Positions 8,623-16,697 of a stretch of DNA of 64,000 nt are shown here, piece by piece. The translations under genes were made by a program, and so were the position numbers. The notes under the pieces were generated by a model. That model searched no databases. It was not told the DNA's origin and saw only the letters and a list, made by a program, of their open reading frames with translations. Location: contig JAGIBN010000005.1 of assembly GCA_017744315.1 (NCBI GenBank), positions 156,311 to 220,310 on the forward strand, in the 5' to 3' direction. Each line of letters opens with the position of its first letter. The stretch's first letter is position 1. The stretch is from Porphyrobacter sp. (GTDB lineage: Bacteria; Pseudomonadota; Alphaproteobacteria; Sphingomonadales; Sphingomonadaceae).

Positions 8623-9326
8623 TCGGCGTCGAGCTCCGGATAGTGACGGAAGATGCCGTCCTCGTTGAACGGGATACGGCGGTCGGAAGACAGGTAGGCG
8701 GCGATGCCGTCGATCTCGGTAACCGCGCCATGCATGGCGTAGAGCCGAGGGTAGGCGGCTTTCAGGGCGCCCATCCGCCGGGGAAACGCATAAGTCAGGC
8801 CTTCGACCAGCTGGAACAGCGAGGTGTCGACCGGCGTCCACTTCTTACCGAGCACGAACGGACCGTCATTCACGCCGAGCGCGGCCTCGAAATAGCCGAG
8901 GTACTTCGGGATGCGGGCGGAGCGGAACGAGGCCGCCGCCCTGAGGGCTTCAGGCTTCTGGTCGTGGTAGTACTTGTCCGCGCCGACCGGGTGGTGGACG
9001 TCATGCGTCTCGGCGACCACGTCGGTGATCGTCAGCTGTAGTTGGATCAGCTGAAGGTCGGTCTCCAGGCTTCCGGCGCCCAGACCATGGCGGTCGCTCA
9101 GCCAGGCGAGGATATGGGCGACCTGGCCGATCACGAAGTCGCCGTCGACGAGATAAGGAGGGGCGAAAGGCTTGAAGCCCTGGCGCGCCAGCAGGTCCCG
9201 CATCAGCGCCTCGGCGCCATCCTCGCGAGCACGATCGCGGTAGGGAATGCCAGCGCCTTCGAGCGCCAGCCGCACAAACTCCCCGCGGCCCTGGATGTTC
9301 GGCCAGTACCACAGGTCGTAGCTCAT
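8619..9326 (-). CDS. Glutathione S-transferase family protein
   Basis: The 235-residue protein has a thioredoxin-fold N domain beginning MSYDLWYWPNIQGRGEFVRL, resembling the sigma/alpha-type Y..(G)RGE(F/L) active-site start, where an early Tyr would activate glutathione thiol. A cis-Pro is likely in FAPPYLVDGD, and the helical C domain contains GKKWTPVDTSLFQL. It overlaps pirin downstream by four bases and lies 6 bases after bolA, making a likely operon. It is the first of five GST-fold genes between 8.6 and 19.0 kb. Confidence 0.88.
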   Translation of the reverse strand: MSYDLWYWPNIQGRGEFVRLALEGAGIPYRDRAREDGAEALMRDLLARQGFKPFAPPYLVDGDFVIGQVAHILAWLSDRHGLGAGSLETDLQLIQLQLTITDVVAETHDVHHPVGADKYYHDQKPEALRAAASFRSARIPKYLGYFEAALGVNDGPFVLGKKWTPVDTSLFQLVEGLTYAFPRRMGALKAAYPRLYAMHGAVTEIDGIAAYLSSDRRIPFNEDGIFRHYPELDAE

Positions 9327-9332
9327 GAGCGT

Positions 9333-9611
9333 CTATCCAGCTTCGTTGGGGGCAAAGGCTCGAATGGCGAGAGCGTGCACCCGGTTCCCGGGAATGTCGC
9401 CCAGGGCGCGGTTGACCAAGCGCTGGCGTTCGAGCCGGCTCTTGCCGGTGAAGGCAGCGCTTTCGATCACCACGGTGAAGTGCGATTCGCCGCTGCCGTC
9501 GTCGCCGGAATGGCCGCTGTGCATGGCGCTGTCGTTGATGACGTCGAGACGTGTCGGCAGGAAGGCTTCCTGCAGAAGTATCTCGATCTCCCGTGCGAGA
9601 GGTCCGCTCAT
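9333..9611 (-). CDS. BolA family protein
   Basis: The 92-residue protein starting MSGPLAREIEILLQEAF has the BolA/IbaG fold sequence: SHFTVVIESAAFTGKSRLERQRLVNRAL with the conserved F.GKS.(L/V).RHR-like segment and C-terminal HALAIRAFAP. BolA proteins cooperate with monothiol glutaredoxins in iron-sulfur metabolism. The start at 9611 was chosen because the longer open frame upstream lies antisense to the J-domain gene and has no family similarity. It is divergent from that J-domain gene, 52 bases apart, an arrangement I recall as conserved in alphaproteobacteria next to cobS. Confidence 0.88.
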   Translation of the reverse strand: MSGPLAREIEILLQEAFLPTRLDVINDSAMHSGHSGDDGSGESHFTVVIESAAFTGKSRLERQRLVNRALGDIPGNRVHALAIRAFAPNEAG

Positions 9612-9663
9612 TGGTGCATTCCAGGGGTTTTCATCGGGCCGCTCTATCACCACTAAAGATCGA

Positions 9664-10242
9664 ATGCGCCCACAGAAATTCCACGGTCGATACGAAAACG
9701 AAGGCAAGGGCTGCGACGCGCCCGACTGCAAGGAAGCCGGCGAGTTCCGCGCGCCGGGCTCGCGCTCGGCCGGGTTCGATGGGCCGGGCGACTGGCGCTG
9801 GTTCTGTCTGCAGCATGTGCGGGAATTCAACGCCGGGTACGACTGGTTCGAAGGCATGTCGGCCGACGAGATCATGGCCGCCCAATCGCCCATCGCCGGC
9901 TGGGAGCGAGAGACCCGGGCCTTCAAACCCGGCGCCGGCACGGTCCCGCGTTGGGCAGACTTTGACGATCCGCTCGATGCCATCGGCGCGCGGGCGGCCG
10001 ATATTCGCAAGCGCGCGGCCGGTCGGCAAGCGGCGGTTCGTTTCACCGCGAAGGAAGCAGAGGCACTCTCGGCCATGGGCCTGGGACCGGACACCGACCT
10101 CCACTCCCTGCGCAAACGCTATTCCACGCTCGTCCGCCGCTTCCATCCCGACCGTAACGGCGGAGACCGCAGCCAGGAGGCCCGGCTTCAGCGGGTGGTC
10201 GAGGCTTATCAGCTGCTGCGGAAATCGACGGCCTTTGCCTAG
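9664..10242 (+). CDS. J-domain (DnaJ-like) protein
   Basis: The 192-residue protein carries a C-terminal J domain of about residues 132-190 with the HPD tripeptide at 161-163 (RRFHPDRNGGD), so it should stimulate a DnaK-type chaperone. The N-terminal part has a small Cys/aromatic region (CDAPDCKEAGEFRAPG, WRWFCLQHVREFN) typical of the alphaproteobacterial J protein adjoining bolA and cobS. The ATG at 9664 gives this conserved N terminus. Its stop overlaps by a CTAG the stop of the convergent DUF899 gene. Confidence 0.9.
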   Translation: MRPQKFHGRYENEGKGCDAPDCKEAGEFRAPGSRSAGFDGPGDWRWFCLQHVREFNAGYDWFEGMSADEIMAAQSPIAGWERETRAFKPGAGTVPRWADFDDPLDAIGARAADIRKRAAGRQAAVRFTAKEAEALSAMGLGPDTDLHSLRKRYSTLVRRFHPDRNGGDRSQEARLQRVVEAYQLLRKSTAFA

Positions 10243-10979
10243 GCGTAGCTGAGCTTCGGGAAGAAGGTTTCGCCACGCCCCTCCGGTATGGTGTCGAGCA
10301 GGCCCCAAACCGGATCGGCGAAGTCGATTGCGCGGTGGTCCTGGCCGGGCTCATCCGGCGCGAAGACCAGTTCGCTTCCCCAGAAGTGACTGACCGTGTC
10401 ACCTTCCTTGCGGAAGACGTTGAGCATCGGTTCGTCCCAGTTCTCGCCGTTCTTGTACCCCCGGTGCTCGCGCATCGCCGGGGTCAGCGCGGAAGTGTTG
10501 CCATAGTAGTGATCGCTGTAGCTGTTTCCGGCGGTCGAGAGCATCACGAGGTGATCCCAGCCGCGGTCATGGGCCCAGGCGGCGAGCCGCGCGATCGGCG
10601 ACCTGGAGACGACGTAGAACGGCGCGCGCTGGGCTACGTGGGGTATGGCGCCATCAATGCCGTCGAGGAGATGGGTGCAGCCCGGGCAGGGGCTGTCCTT
10701 CTCCGGCCCGAACATGAAGCTGTAGAGCATGATCGAGCGATGATCGCCGAACAGTTCGGAGAGACGCACCTTCTCGGGCCGGAAGTTGGCGCCGATCCTT
10801 TCGAATTCGAAGTCCTCAGGAACCTCGCCTCCCGCCGGCAGGGCCCGCCGCATCGCTGCGACGGCTTCGGTCTGCCGCCGCAAGGCGATCTCGGCATCGA
10901 GCAGCGCGTTGCGCGCTTCGCGGTAGTCCGGGCTTTCGTTGGGAAAGGCCATGCGGGGGAAATTGGCCGTCATCGTCAC
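10239..10979 (-). CDS. DUF899 family thioredoxin-like protein (copy A)
   Basis: This 246-residue protein belongs to the DUF899 family (COG4312), predicted to have a thioredoxin-like fold. The CxxC motif CPGC lies in PEKDSPCPGCTHLLDG, and the family start SPDYREARNALLDAEIALRRQ is clear. C-terminal VWGLLDTIPEGRGETFFPKL is also typical. It is the last gene of a 12-gene minus-strand array and overlaps the preceding GST by four bases. A second, diverged copy (16698-17423) is the first gene of the same array. No enzyme activity is established for the family; thiol redox chemistry is inferred from the CxxC. Confidence 0.85.
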   Translation of the reverse strand: MTMTANFPRMAFPNESPDYREARNALLDAEIALRRQTEAVAAMRRALPAGGEVPEDFEFERIGANFRPEKVRLSELFGDHRSIMLYSFMFGPEKDSPCPGCTHLLDGIDGAIPHVAQRAPFYVVSRSPIARLAAWAHDRGWDHLVMLSTAGNSYSDHYYGNTSALTPAMREHRGYKNGENWDEPMLNVFRKEGDTVSHFWGSELVFAPDEPGQDHRAIDFADPVWGLLDTIPEGRGETFFPKLSYA

Positions 10980-11614
10980 GCCTCCGTTTGGGTGGCACTC
11001 TGCATCTCAGCGATCAGCGCCATGTCGATCGCCGATCCTTCCTGATAGGCGGGCCGCTGACCGCAGCGATCCCAGTAGGCTTTGAAGCTCGCACGCTCGG
11101 GCATCGAGCCGAAGCGCAGGCCCCACATGATCTGGCTGCCGACATAGACGTCGGCCATGGTGAAGCGCTTTCCGCAGACGTAATCGTGAGTGGAAAGCCA
11201 GCCATCGAGGGCGTCGATCGTCAGGTCGAAGCTGCCGAACCCTACCATGCGATGCCGGTCGCCTTCCTCCCAGCCCATCGACTTCGCCGTTACGGCTTGC
11301 TCGACCGGTCCCGAGGCGAAGAACAGCCAGCGAAAGTAATCGGCCTTCTCCTCCGTACGCGGCAGAAGATCGGGGGCCGACATCTCAGCGAGGTAGTGGC
11401 ACACCGCTGCCGCCTCGCTCACCACATGGTCGTGGCCCTGGTGATGGTGGATGATGGTGGGCAGCTTCCCCATTGGATTGGCCGCGAGCAGGGCCTGGGG
11501 CTTGTTGTCCCATTCGACCAGCACCGGCTCGTAATCCGCCTTCGCCTCATGCAGCGCCCAGCGGGCAATCTGCGCTCGGCTCATCGGATTGAAGAAGAAG
11601 GTGTAGTCGGCCAT
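10976..11614 (-). CDS. Glutathione S-transferase family protein
   Basis: The 212-residue GST starts MADYTFFFNPMSRAQIARWAL, where the Ser of NPMSR is in the position of the Ser/Cys that activates glutathione in beta/theta-like classes. ANPMGKLPTI contains the cis-Pro and SEAAAVCHYLAE matches the glutathione-contacting E-S(A) motif region. The helical domain includes GKRFTMADVYVGSQIMWG. Eleventh gene of the array; overlaps the DUF899 gene downstream. Substrate unknown. Confidence 0.88.
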   Translation of the reverse strand: MADYTFFFNPMSRAQIARWALHEAKADYEPVLVEWDNKPQALLAANPMGKLPTIIHHHQGHDHVVSEAAAVCHYLAEMSAPDLLPRTEEKADYFRWLFFASGPVEQAVTAKSMGWEEGDRHRMVGFGSFDLTIDALDGWLSTHDYVCGKRFTMADVYVGSQIMWGLRFGSMPERASFKAYWDRCGQRPAYQEGSAIDMALIAEMQSATQTEA

Positions 11615-11671
11615 CGCAACCTCCAGATCGGCTAAGAGAGGGGTCGGAACATAAAGAGAACAATCTTCGAC

Positions 11672-12121
11672 TCAACCCCCTTCGCACAATTCCTTGAGCT
11701 GATCGGCGCAGGCGCCCCAGCCGGGCTCGAAACCCATGTCGGCGTGGCGCTTGGAATCCTCTTCGGTCCAATGGCGGGCCTTGGCGGTGTAGCGCGTGCC
11801 GCTGCCCTCAGGCTCGATCGACCAGATGCCGACCATGAACGGCCCGGCGGGCTCAAGGTCGCCCACGATCGCATCGGTAAAGGCGAAGCGCTTGCCCTCG
11901 TCCCAGGCGAGCACCATGCCGTCATGCGGGTGCACCTCGCCGTCCGGGCCGTACATCGTGCAGTTCGAAACTCCGCCAGGGCGGCGGTCCAGATTGGCGA
12001 ACTCGGCGCGCCACGGCCTCGGGCACCACCACTCCTCGATCCGGTTGGCCATGACGTCCCACACCTTGTCGGGCGCGGCGTCGATGTAGCGGGTGATGCT
12101 GAGTTCCTTGGTGTCGCTCAT
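11672..12121 (-). CDS. SRPBCC (AHSA1-like) domain protein
   Basis: The 149-residue single-domain protein begins ELSITRYIDAAPDKVWDVMA, the usual START/Bet v1-like AHSA1 opening, with EEWWCPRPWRAEFANLDRRPGG and a C-terminal HADMGFEPGWGACADQL helix. The fold makes a hydrophobic cavity for small ligands. It lies between two GST genes in the array, 57 bases from the next gene, which is the largest gap in the array. Function unknown. Confidence 0.87.
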   Translation of the reverse strand: MSDTKELSITRYIDAAPDKVWDVMANRIEEWWCPRPWRAEFANLDRRPGGVSNCTMYGPDGEVHPHDGMVLAWDEGKRFAFTDAIVGDLEPAGPFMVGIWSIEPEGSGTRYTAKARHWTEEDSKRHADMGFEPGWGACADQLKELCEGG

Positions 12122-12142
12122 GAATGATCCTCTCGTGAAATG

Positions 12143-12796
12143 TCAGTCCCGGTCGGGTGCGCCGAGCGGGAAAAAGGCGCGATAGGGCCGGGCATCGTCA
12201 ACGCATCGCGCCACCGGCGGCAAGGCCAGAAGCTCGGCGCGCAGCGCGGCGAGGCGCGGGCAGTCGTCGGGTATCCGCTCGACCCAATCGGCGTAGAACA
12301 GAGACGGCGCCGCGGCGCAGGTAACCAGCGAGACGTGCGGCGGAAGCGTGTTCGCTCCGAGCCACTGCTCCAGCCAACGATAGGTCCGCAGCAGCTCCTG
12401 CTTGCCCTTGTCGAGGATTGCCTGGTCGGGGTTCTCTGGGTTGGCGATATAGGCGAAGACCACCTTCTGAAGGTGGTTCATCACGTAGTTGTCGAACACC
12501 CGGTCCATCATCCGCGCCGTTACGGCCTCAAGCGGATCCGCCGGAATCAGCGGTGCAGGGCCGGGGTGGCGGACCGCGAGGTATTCGATGATCGCGGTCG
12601 CCTCGAATACCGTGGTCTCGCCATCGACCAGCACGGGGAACTTGCCTTCGGGATGAGCCCGCTGGACGAACACAGCGTTGCGCGGATGGTCGGGCGAGAC
12701 CTCCTTGAACTCGAACTCGGTCCCGTTCGCGTAGAGCGGGATCAGCGCCTTCCAGGTGTAGGAGGAAAAGAGGTGGCCATAGAGTTCGAGCATCAC
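12143..12796 (-). CDS. Glutathione S-transferase family protein
   Basis: The 217-residue protein has a GST N domain (ELYGHLFSSYTWKALIPLYA; the SSYTWK serine is the likely thiol-activating residue), HPEGKFPVLVDGETTVFEATAIIEYLA with the cis-Pro and glutathione-binding acid-Ala/Ser pair, and an all-helical C domain. The first ATG (12796) overlaps the stop of the RibD-like gene by four bases; the start is thus coupled. Array member. Confidence 0.87.
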   Translation of the reverse strand: MMLELYGHLFSSYTWKALIPLYANGTEFEFKEVSPDHPRNAVFVQRAHPEGKFPVLVDGETTVFEATAIIEYLAVRHPGPAPLIPADPLEAVTARMMDRVFDNYVMNHLQKVVFAYIANPENPDQAILDKGKQELLRTYRWLEQWLGANTLPPHVSLVTCAAAPSLFYADWVERIPDDCPRLAALRAELLALPPVARCVDDARPYRAFFPLGAPDRD

Positions 12797-13458
12797 CAGG
12801 TTCCTGCCTTTACCTTCTCGCGGCGCTCAAGTTCGCGCTCGCTTGGATCTTGGGTGGCGAATGTGCCGGTCTTGAGCTCGCCGACGGGTTCATAGGTCAG
12901 CACCACGTTCCCTCCCGAGCCAACGTGCTGATTGATCAGTTTGAAGGTACCCGGCGGCGTACCCTCGCCGAACAGTCGCTTCCCCTGGCCGATGGCCACG
13001 GGAGCGACCATCAGGACCAGCCGGTCGAGCAAGCCTCGCTCGAGCAGTTGCGGATAGAGCGTCGAGCTGCCCTGGATCACCAGATCCGGCCCGTCCTCCT
13101 GCTTAAGTTCGGCCAGCGCATCGATGTCCGGCAGGCGGTGGCTGCCCTGCCATTCGAGTGGCGCGTCCGAGCGGGTCAGGACGAACTTACCGACCCTTGC
13201 GAAAAGCGATGCGATCGGGCCGTCCATGGGCTGGAAGGGCCAGTAGCTGGCGAAGATGTCATAGGTCCGGCGGCCGAGGAGCAAGTCGAACGGCGCCTCG
13301 AACAGGCTGTCGATCTGCTCCCCGATCGCTTCATCGGCGACCGGCTCAAGCCAGCCGCCGTAAGGAAAGGCGCCCTGATCATCCTCACCCGGCCCGCCCG
13401 GGGCCTGGATGACCCCGTCGAGCGAGATGAAGGCGGCGCCGATGATCTTGCGCGGCAT
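12793..13458 (-). CDS. Dihydrofolate reductase-like (RibD C-terminal domain) protein
   Basis: The 221-residue protein has the RibD C-terminal/DHFR-like fold: KIIGAAFISLDGVIQAPGG at the start, LLLGRRTYDIFASYWPF, LVIQGSSTLYPQLLERGLLD, and PVAIGQGKRLFGEG. Proteins of this type (YwjB, YyaP-like) probably use NADPH but substrates are unknown; it is not a housekeeping FolA or RibD. It overlaps the next GST by four bases and is 4 bases after the VOC gene. Confidence 0.88.
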   Translation of the reverse strand: MPRKIIGAAFISLDGVIQAPGGPGEDDQGAFPYGGWLEPVADEAIGEQIDSLFEAPFDLLLGRRTYDIFASYWPFQPMDGPIASLFARVGKFVLTRSDAPLEWQGSHRLPDIDALAELKQEDGPDLVIQGSSTLYPQLLERGLLDRLVLMVAPVAIGQGKRLFGEGTPPGTFKLINQHVGSGGNVVLTYEPVGELKTGTFATQDPSERELERREKVKAGTW

Positions 13459-13462
13459 CGCG

Positions 13463-13960
13463 TCAGGCCTCTGCGGGAGCGGCGTCGGCCGCCGCCTTGA
13501 GCGTGGCGATGTCGATCTTCTTCATCTTCATCATCGCTTCGAAGACCCGCTTGGCGCGGGCCTTGTCGGAGTCGGTCGATGCCTCGGCGAGGAAGCGCGG
13601 AGTGATCTGCCACGAGACGCCCCACTTGTCCTTGCACCAGCCGCACATGCTCTCTTGCCCGCCGTTGCAGACGATGGCGTTCCAGTAGCGGTCGGTCTCT
13701 TCCTGGTCCTCGGTAATGACCTGGAAGGAGAACGCCTCGCTCTGCTTGAAGTGCGGCCCGCCGTTGAGGCCGAGGCAGGGGATGCCGAGCACGGTGAAGT
13801 CGACCGTCAGCGGCTCGCCTTCCTTGGTCGATGGGTTGTCCGAGGGCGAGGCGTGGACCTTGCCCACCGAGCTATTGGGGAAGGTCTCAGCGTAGAAGCG
13901 AGCGGCCGATGCGGCGTCGCTTTCGTACCAAAGACAAACCACTGCCTTGTTGCTGCTCAT
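13463..13960 (-). CDS. VOC family protein (PhnB/3-demethylubiquinone-methyltransferase-like domain)
   Basis: The 165-residue protein is of the COG3865 type: KAVVCLWYESDAASAARFYAETFPNS, then TVLGIPCLGLNGGP and the Cys/Trp-rich CGWCKDKWGVSWQITP. Despite the family name these are not methyltransferases; the vicinal-oxygen-chelate fold usually binds a metal. Two starts compete: ATG 13966 forms ATGA with the upstream stop, but the AAAGGAG is only one base away; ATG 13960 has it at 7 bases, so I chose 13960. Array member. Confidence 0.87.
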   Translation of the reverse strand: MSSNKAVVCLWYESDAASAARFYAETFPNSSVGKVHASPSDNPSTKEGEPLTVDFTVLGIPCLGLNGGPHFKQSEAFSFQVITEDQEETDRYWNAIVCNGGQESMCGWCKDKWGVSWQITPRFLAEASTDSDKARAKRVFEAMMKMKKIDIATLKAAADAAPAEA

Positions 13961-13962
13961 GA

Positions 13963-14754
13963 TCATGCTCCTTTCGGACCGACGAGCCCGAGGGCCGCGC
14001 CGCTGGGGTCGGTGGCGGTGAAGGCGAACTCGCCGCCGGGGATTTCCTGAAGGTCCTGGGTGATCGTTCCCCCGTTTGCCTCGACCGCTGCCTTCGCGGC
14101 CTCGACTTCCTTGACGCCGAAGATCGGCAGCCAATGCGGCCGGGCGCCGCCGGTGTCGGGGTTGATCGCCCCGATCGCTACGCCGTCGACCTCGACGAAC
14201 TGGTAGTCGCCCAAGGGACCCATCGGCATGCTCATTCCCAGGGTCCAGCCGAGCAAGTCGGGATAGAACGCCTTGGCGGCCTCGGCATCGCTGGTGTTGA
14301 GTTCGTTCCAGCGACAGTGGCCGGGCTTCATGGGGTCGAAGGCATCGCTCTGGGCGTTGGGATCACCGGGCGGCGGCACCGGGTCCATCAGGTAGAACGA
14401 AGCGCCCTGCGCATCGGTGACCATGGCCATCCGGCCGACGCCGTCCATCGTGGCGGCGGGCATGTGGACGCTGCCGCCCAGAGCCTGCGTCTTGGCGACG
14501 GCAGCATCCACGTCATTGGTGTGGAAGTAGGGCACCCAGTGCGGCTGGACACCGCTGCTCGACATTGTCGAGGTGAGCGACAGCACACCGCCGGCATAGC
14601 CGCCGCTGCCGCGCCTGATCTCGCGATATTGGGAGCCGTTGGGCATGGCATGGCCCTCGGCCGGGATCTCCCAGCCGAGCACCTCGCGATAGAACGGAGC
14701 GACACCGCCCGGATCGGGCGTCATCAGCTCGTACCAGATCGGACCGCCGGCCAT
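13963..14754 (-). CDS. Two-domain VOC (glyoxalase-fold) protein
   Basis: The 263-residue protein contains two glyoxalase-like halves: residues 1-125 (GPIWYELMTPDPGGVAPFYR, HWVPYFHTNDVDAAVAKT) and 135-263 (CRWNELNTSDAEAAKAFYPD, HWLPIFGVKEVEAAKAAVE). It resembles COG3324 proteins. The natural start MAGGPIWYEL is at 14754, with the DUF1428 stop 2 bases upstream. Metal-binding His and Glu are partly present; substrate unknown. Sixth gene of the array. Confidence 0.87.
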   Translation of the reverse strand: MAGGPIWYELMTPDPGGVAPFYREVLGWEIPAEGHAMPNGSQYREIRRGSGGYAGGVLSLTSTMSSSGVQPHWVPYFHTNDVDAAVAKTQALGGSVHMPAATMDGVGRMAMVTDAQGASFYLMDPVPPPGDPNAQSDAFDPMKPGHCRWNELNTSDAEAAKAFYPDLLGWTLGMSMPMGPLGDYQFVEVDGVAIGAINPDTGGARPHWLPIFGVKEVEAAKAAVEANGGTITQDLQEIPGGEFAFTATDPSGAALGLVGPKGA

Positions 14755-14756
14755 GG

Positions 14757-15113
14757 TCAGCGCCCCCTGACTACGAGCGGATCGAAGCCGCCGAAGATCA
14801 TGCGCTTGCCGTCGAACGGCATTTCCTCGCCGAACTCCTTCATGCGCTCGTCGGTCATCATCTTCTCGTGGCTGGCATCCGCGGTGGCCTTGTCCGGCCA
14901 GACCATCCACGAGAAGACCACCTTCTCACCGTCCTGAATGTCCACGGCGCGGCGGAAGTCGGTCCATTGGCCGTCCTTAACATCGACTTCCCAGGCTTCG
15001 ACCTGCTCTTGCGCGCCATAGTCCTTGGCGATGTCCCAGAACCGTTCGGCGACATCCTGGTACTCGGCCTTCTTGTCACCGGGGACCGGGATGAGGAATC
15101 CGTTGATGTACAT
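14757..15113 (-). CDS. DUF1428 family protein
   Basis: The 118-residue protein is a DUF1428 (COG5507) member, a dimeric alpha-beta barrel (ferredoxin-like) fold: MYINGFLIPVPGDKKAEYQD at the start, GAQEQVEAWEVDVKDGQWTDFRRAVD, VVFSWMVWPDKATADASHEK and MPFDGKRMIFGGF. Function is unknown; such small barrels often handle reactive small molecules. AGGAG precedes the ATG. Fifth gene of the array. Confidence 0.9.
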   Translation of the reverse strand: MYINGFLIPVPGDKKAEYQDVAERFWDIAKDYGAQEQVEAWEVDVKDGQWTDFRRAVDIQDGEKVVFSWMVWPDKATADASHEKMMTDERMKEFGEEMPFDGKRMIFGGFDPLVVRGR

Positions 15114-15134
15114 GGCAAGCTCTCCTTTGGGGGG

Positions 15135-15797
15135 TCAGGCGGCTTCTTCGGCGTAGTCGGCTATCTGCGCTTCGAGAGCGCGCTTGTAGGCCGGACGTTC
15201 CTCTCCCCGGGCCTTGTAGGCGACGAGGACAGGGTATTCCGCGACGATGTCCGTATGCCGCAGGTTGTTGAGCACTGTGATCATGGAAATGTCGGCAATC
15301 GAGAACCGGCCCGCGAGCCACTCCTTGCCGTCAAGAACGTCGGTCAGGCGCGAGAGCCGCTTGCGGCAAATCGTGAGCGCCGCTTCGCGCGCTTCGGGCA
15401 TCCAGGCCTTGTCCTGGTGGAACAGGTCATAGATCGTGATCGGGACCAGGAACGGCTCGACGCTGTTGAGCGAAGCGAACAGCCACGAGAGCGCGGTCCA
15501 ACGAGGCTGTCCGTCTTTCGGCAGCAGACGCTCGTCCTGCTCGCCCAGATAAAGCAGGATGGCTCCGGTCTCGAAGATGTCGATATCACCTTCCCGAAAG
15601 GCCGGGACCTGGTCGAAGGGTTGGCGGGCGAGGTATTCGTCGGGTCGAGGGTTGCGGGCGTTGAACAGCTCGGTGTCGTAGGGTTCGTCGATTTCCTCAA
15701 GCGCCCAGCGAACGCGCAGGTCACGCACGAGACCGTGGGCGAAGGCGGGAACCCACTCGAAGGCGGTCACGAGGGGGCGGGGGGCTGTCGCAGTCAT
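15135..15797 (-). CDS. Glutathione S-transferase family protein
   Basis: The 220-residue protein starts with TAFEWVPAFAHGLVRDLRVR, resembling Ure2p/YfcG-like GSTs, followed by NPRPDEYLARQPFDQVPAFREGDIDIFETGAILLYLGE with the cis-Pro and glutathione-contacting E-T pair. The helical domain has LAGRFSIADISMITVL, the normal GST N-capping region. Array member, 3 bases from the DoxX gene. Confidence 0.88.
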   Translation of the reverse strand: MTATAPRPLVTAFEWVPAFAHGLVRDLRVRWALEEIDEPYDTELFNARNPRPDEYLARQPFDQVPAFREGDIDIFETGAILLYLGEQDERLLPKDGQPRWTALSWLFASLNSVEPFLVPITIYDLFHQDKAWMPEAREAALTICRKRLSRLTDVLDGKEWLAGRFSIADISMITVLNNLRHTDIVAEYPVLVAYKARGEERPAYKRALEAQIADYAEEAA

Positions 15798-15800
15798 GGT

Positions 15801-16223
15801 TCAGTCCTTTCGATCATGGAAAGGCAGCAAGGCTCTCAGCGCGGGACTCCGTAGCCAGAGGCCACCCCAGACCAAGAGGGCGAGGTAGACGCCGAACAGG
15901 ATGTGGGTGAACAGCGGGCTGCCGATGCGCATGTGCGTGGCGATCGCTCCGCCGAGGTACCCGGTGATCAGGATGGCGCCGAGGAACGCGGTTCGCGGCC
16001 AGATGTAAAGCAGGGTCGGGACGATCAGCAGCAGGCCGAGAGTGCGGATCGTCACCGGGTCGAGCGACCAGCCGATGTCCGGGCTGTTCGCTGCGACCAT
16101 CGCTGGTGCAGCCAGCTTCGATCCGGCATCGACCAGCAGGAACGCCGCCGCGAGGCCGCTCAGGACCCGTCCAGTCCAGACCGAGGGAGGCGTTGTTGCT
16201 GATGCTTGGGCTAGGGTTGCCAT
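15801..16223 (-). CDS. DoxX-like four-helix membrane protein
   Basis: The 140-residue protein has four predicted membrane segments, beginning around VLSGLAAAFLLVDAGSK (the usual DoxX first helix with D and K), then LGLLLIVPTLLYIWP, FLGAILITGYLGGAIATHMR and LFTHILFGVYLALLVWGGLWL. DoxX/DoxD-like proteins occur in redox and thiol-sulfur contexts but this subfamily is uncharacterised. It is the only membrane protein of the array. Confidence 0.87.
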   Translation of the reverse strand: MATLAQASATTPPSVWTGRVLSGLAAAFLLVDAGSKLAAPAMVAANSPDIGWSLDPVTIRTLGLLLIVPTLLYIWPRTAFLGAILITGYLGGAIATHMRIGSPLFTHILFGVYLALLVWGGLWLRSPALRALLPFHDRKD

Positions 16224-16251
16224 TATCGTTCTCCTCTCCCTGCGTGCTCTT

Positions 16252-16671
16252 TTAGCCTTCAGCGTGCTCCGGGATCTCAGCCATGTTCATGTAGGCGTTT
16301 TCCCAGATGTGCCCGTCGGGGTCTTCGAAGCTGCGGCCGTACATGAAGCCCAGGTCCTGCTTTGGAGTGGGGTCGGCCTTGCCGCCCGCAGCGACCGCCT
16401 TGCTGACGATGGCTTCCACGTCCTCCTTGCTGTCCTGGCTCAACGCGAGGAGCACCTGGGCGGACTGGTGGGCGTCGGGAATCTGCTTGTCGGTGAAGGT
16501 CTTCCAGAAATCGTGACGCAAGAGCATCGCAACGATCGTGTCCGACCACATCATCGCGGCGGCCTGGTCGTTCGTGAACTGCGGGTTGTTGGTGAAGCCG
16601 ATCGCCTCGTAAAAGCGCATCGAGGCGGGCAGGTCGGTAACCGGCAGGTTCACGAAGATCATCTTGGTCAT
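16252..16671 (-). CDS. VOC family protein (lactoylglutathione lyase-like)
   Basis: The 139-residue protein resembles COG3607: MTKMIFVNLPVTDLPASMRFYEAIGF at the N terminus, AAAMMWSDTIVAMLL, and C-terminal FMYGRSFEDPDGHIWENAY, the D-P-D-G-(H)-x-W/(E) ending of glyoxalase-fold proteins. The start at 16671 is preceded by AAAGGA; a longer in-frame opening at 16770 overlaps the DUF899 gene and was rejected. Second gene of the array. Confidence 0.88.
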   Translation of the reverse strand: MTKMIFVNLPVTDLPASMRFYEAIGFTNNPQFTNDQAAAMMWSDTIVAMLLRHDFWKTFTDKQIPDAHQSAQVLLALSQDSKEDVEAIVSKAVAAGGKADPTPKQDLGFMYGRSFEDPDGHIWENAYMNMAEIPEHAEG

Positions 16672-16697
16672 TGTTCGATCCTTTTGAGAAGCAGGCT

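Noticed and set aside
7738..8841. Longer pirin with an upstream start at 8841
   Set aside because: The extra 73 residues are antisense-like frame within the GST gene; the ATGA-coupled ATG at 8622 matches the family start.
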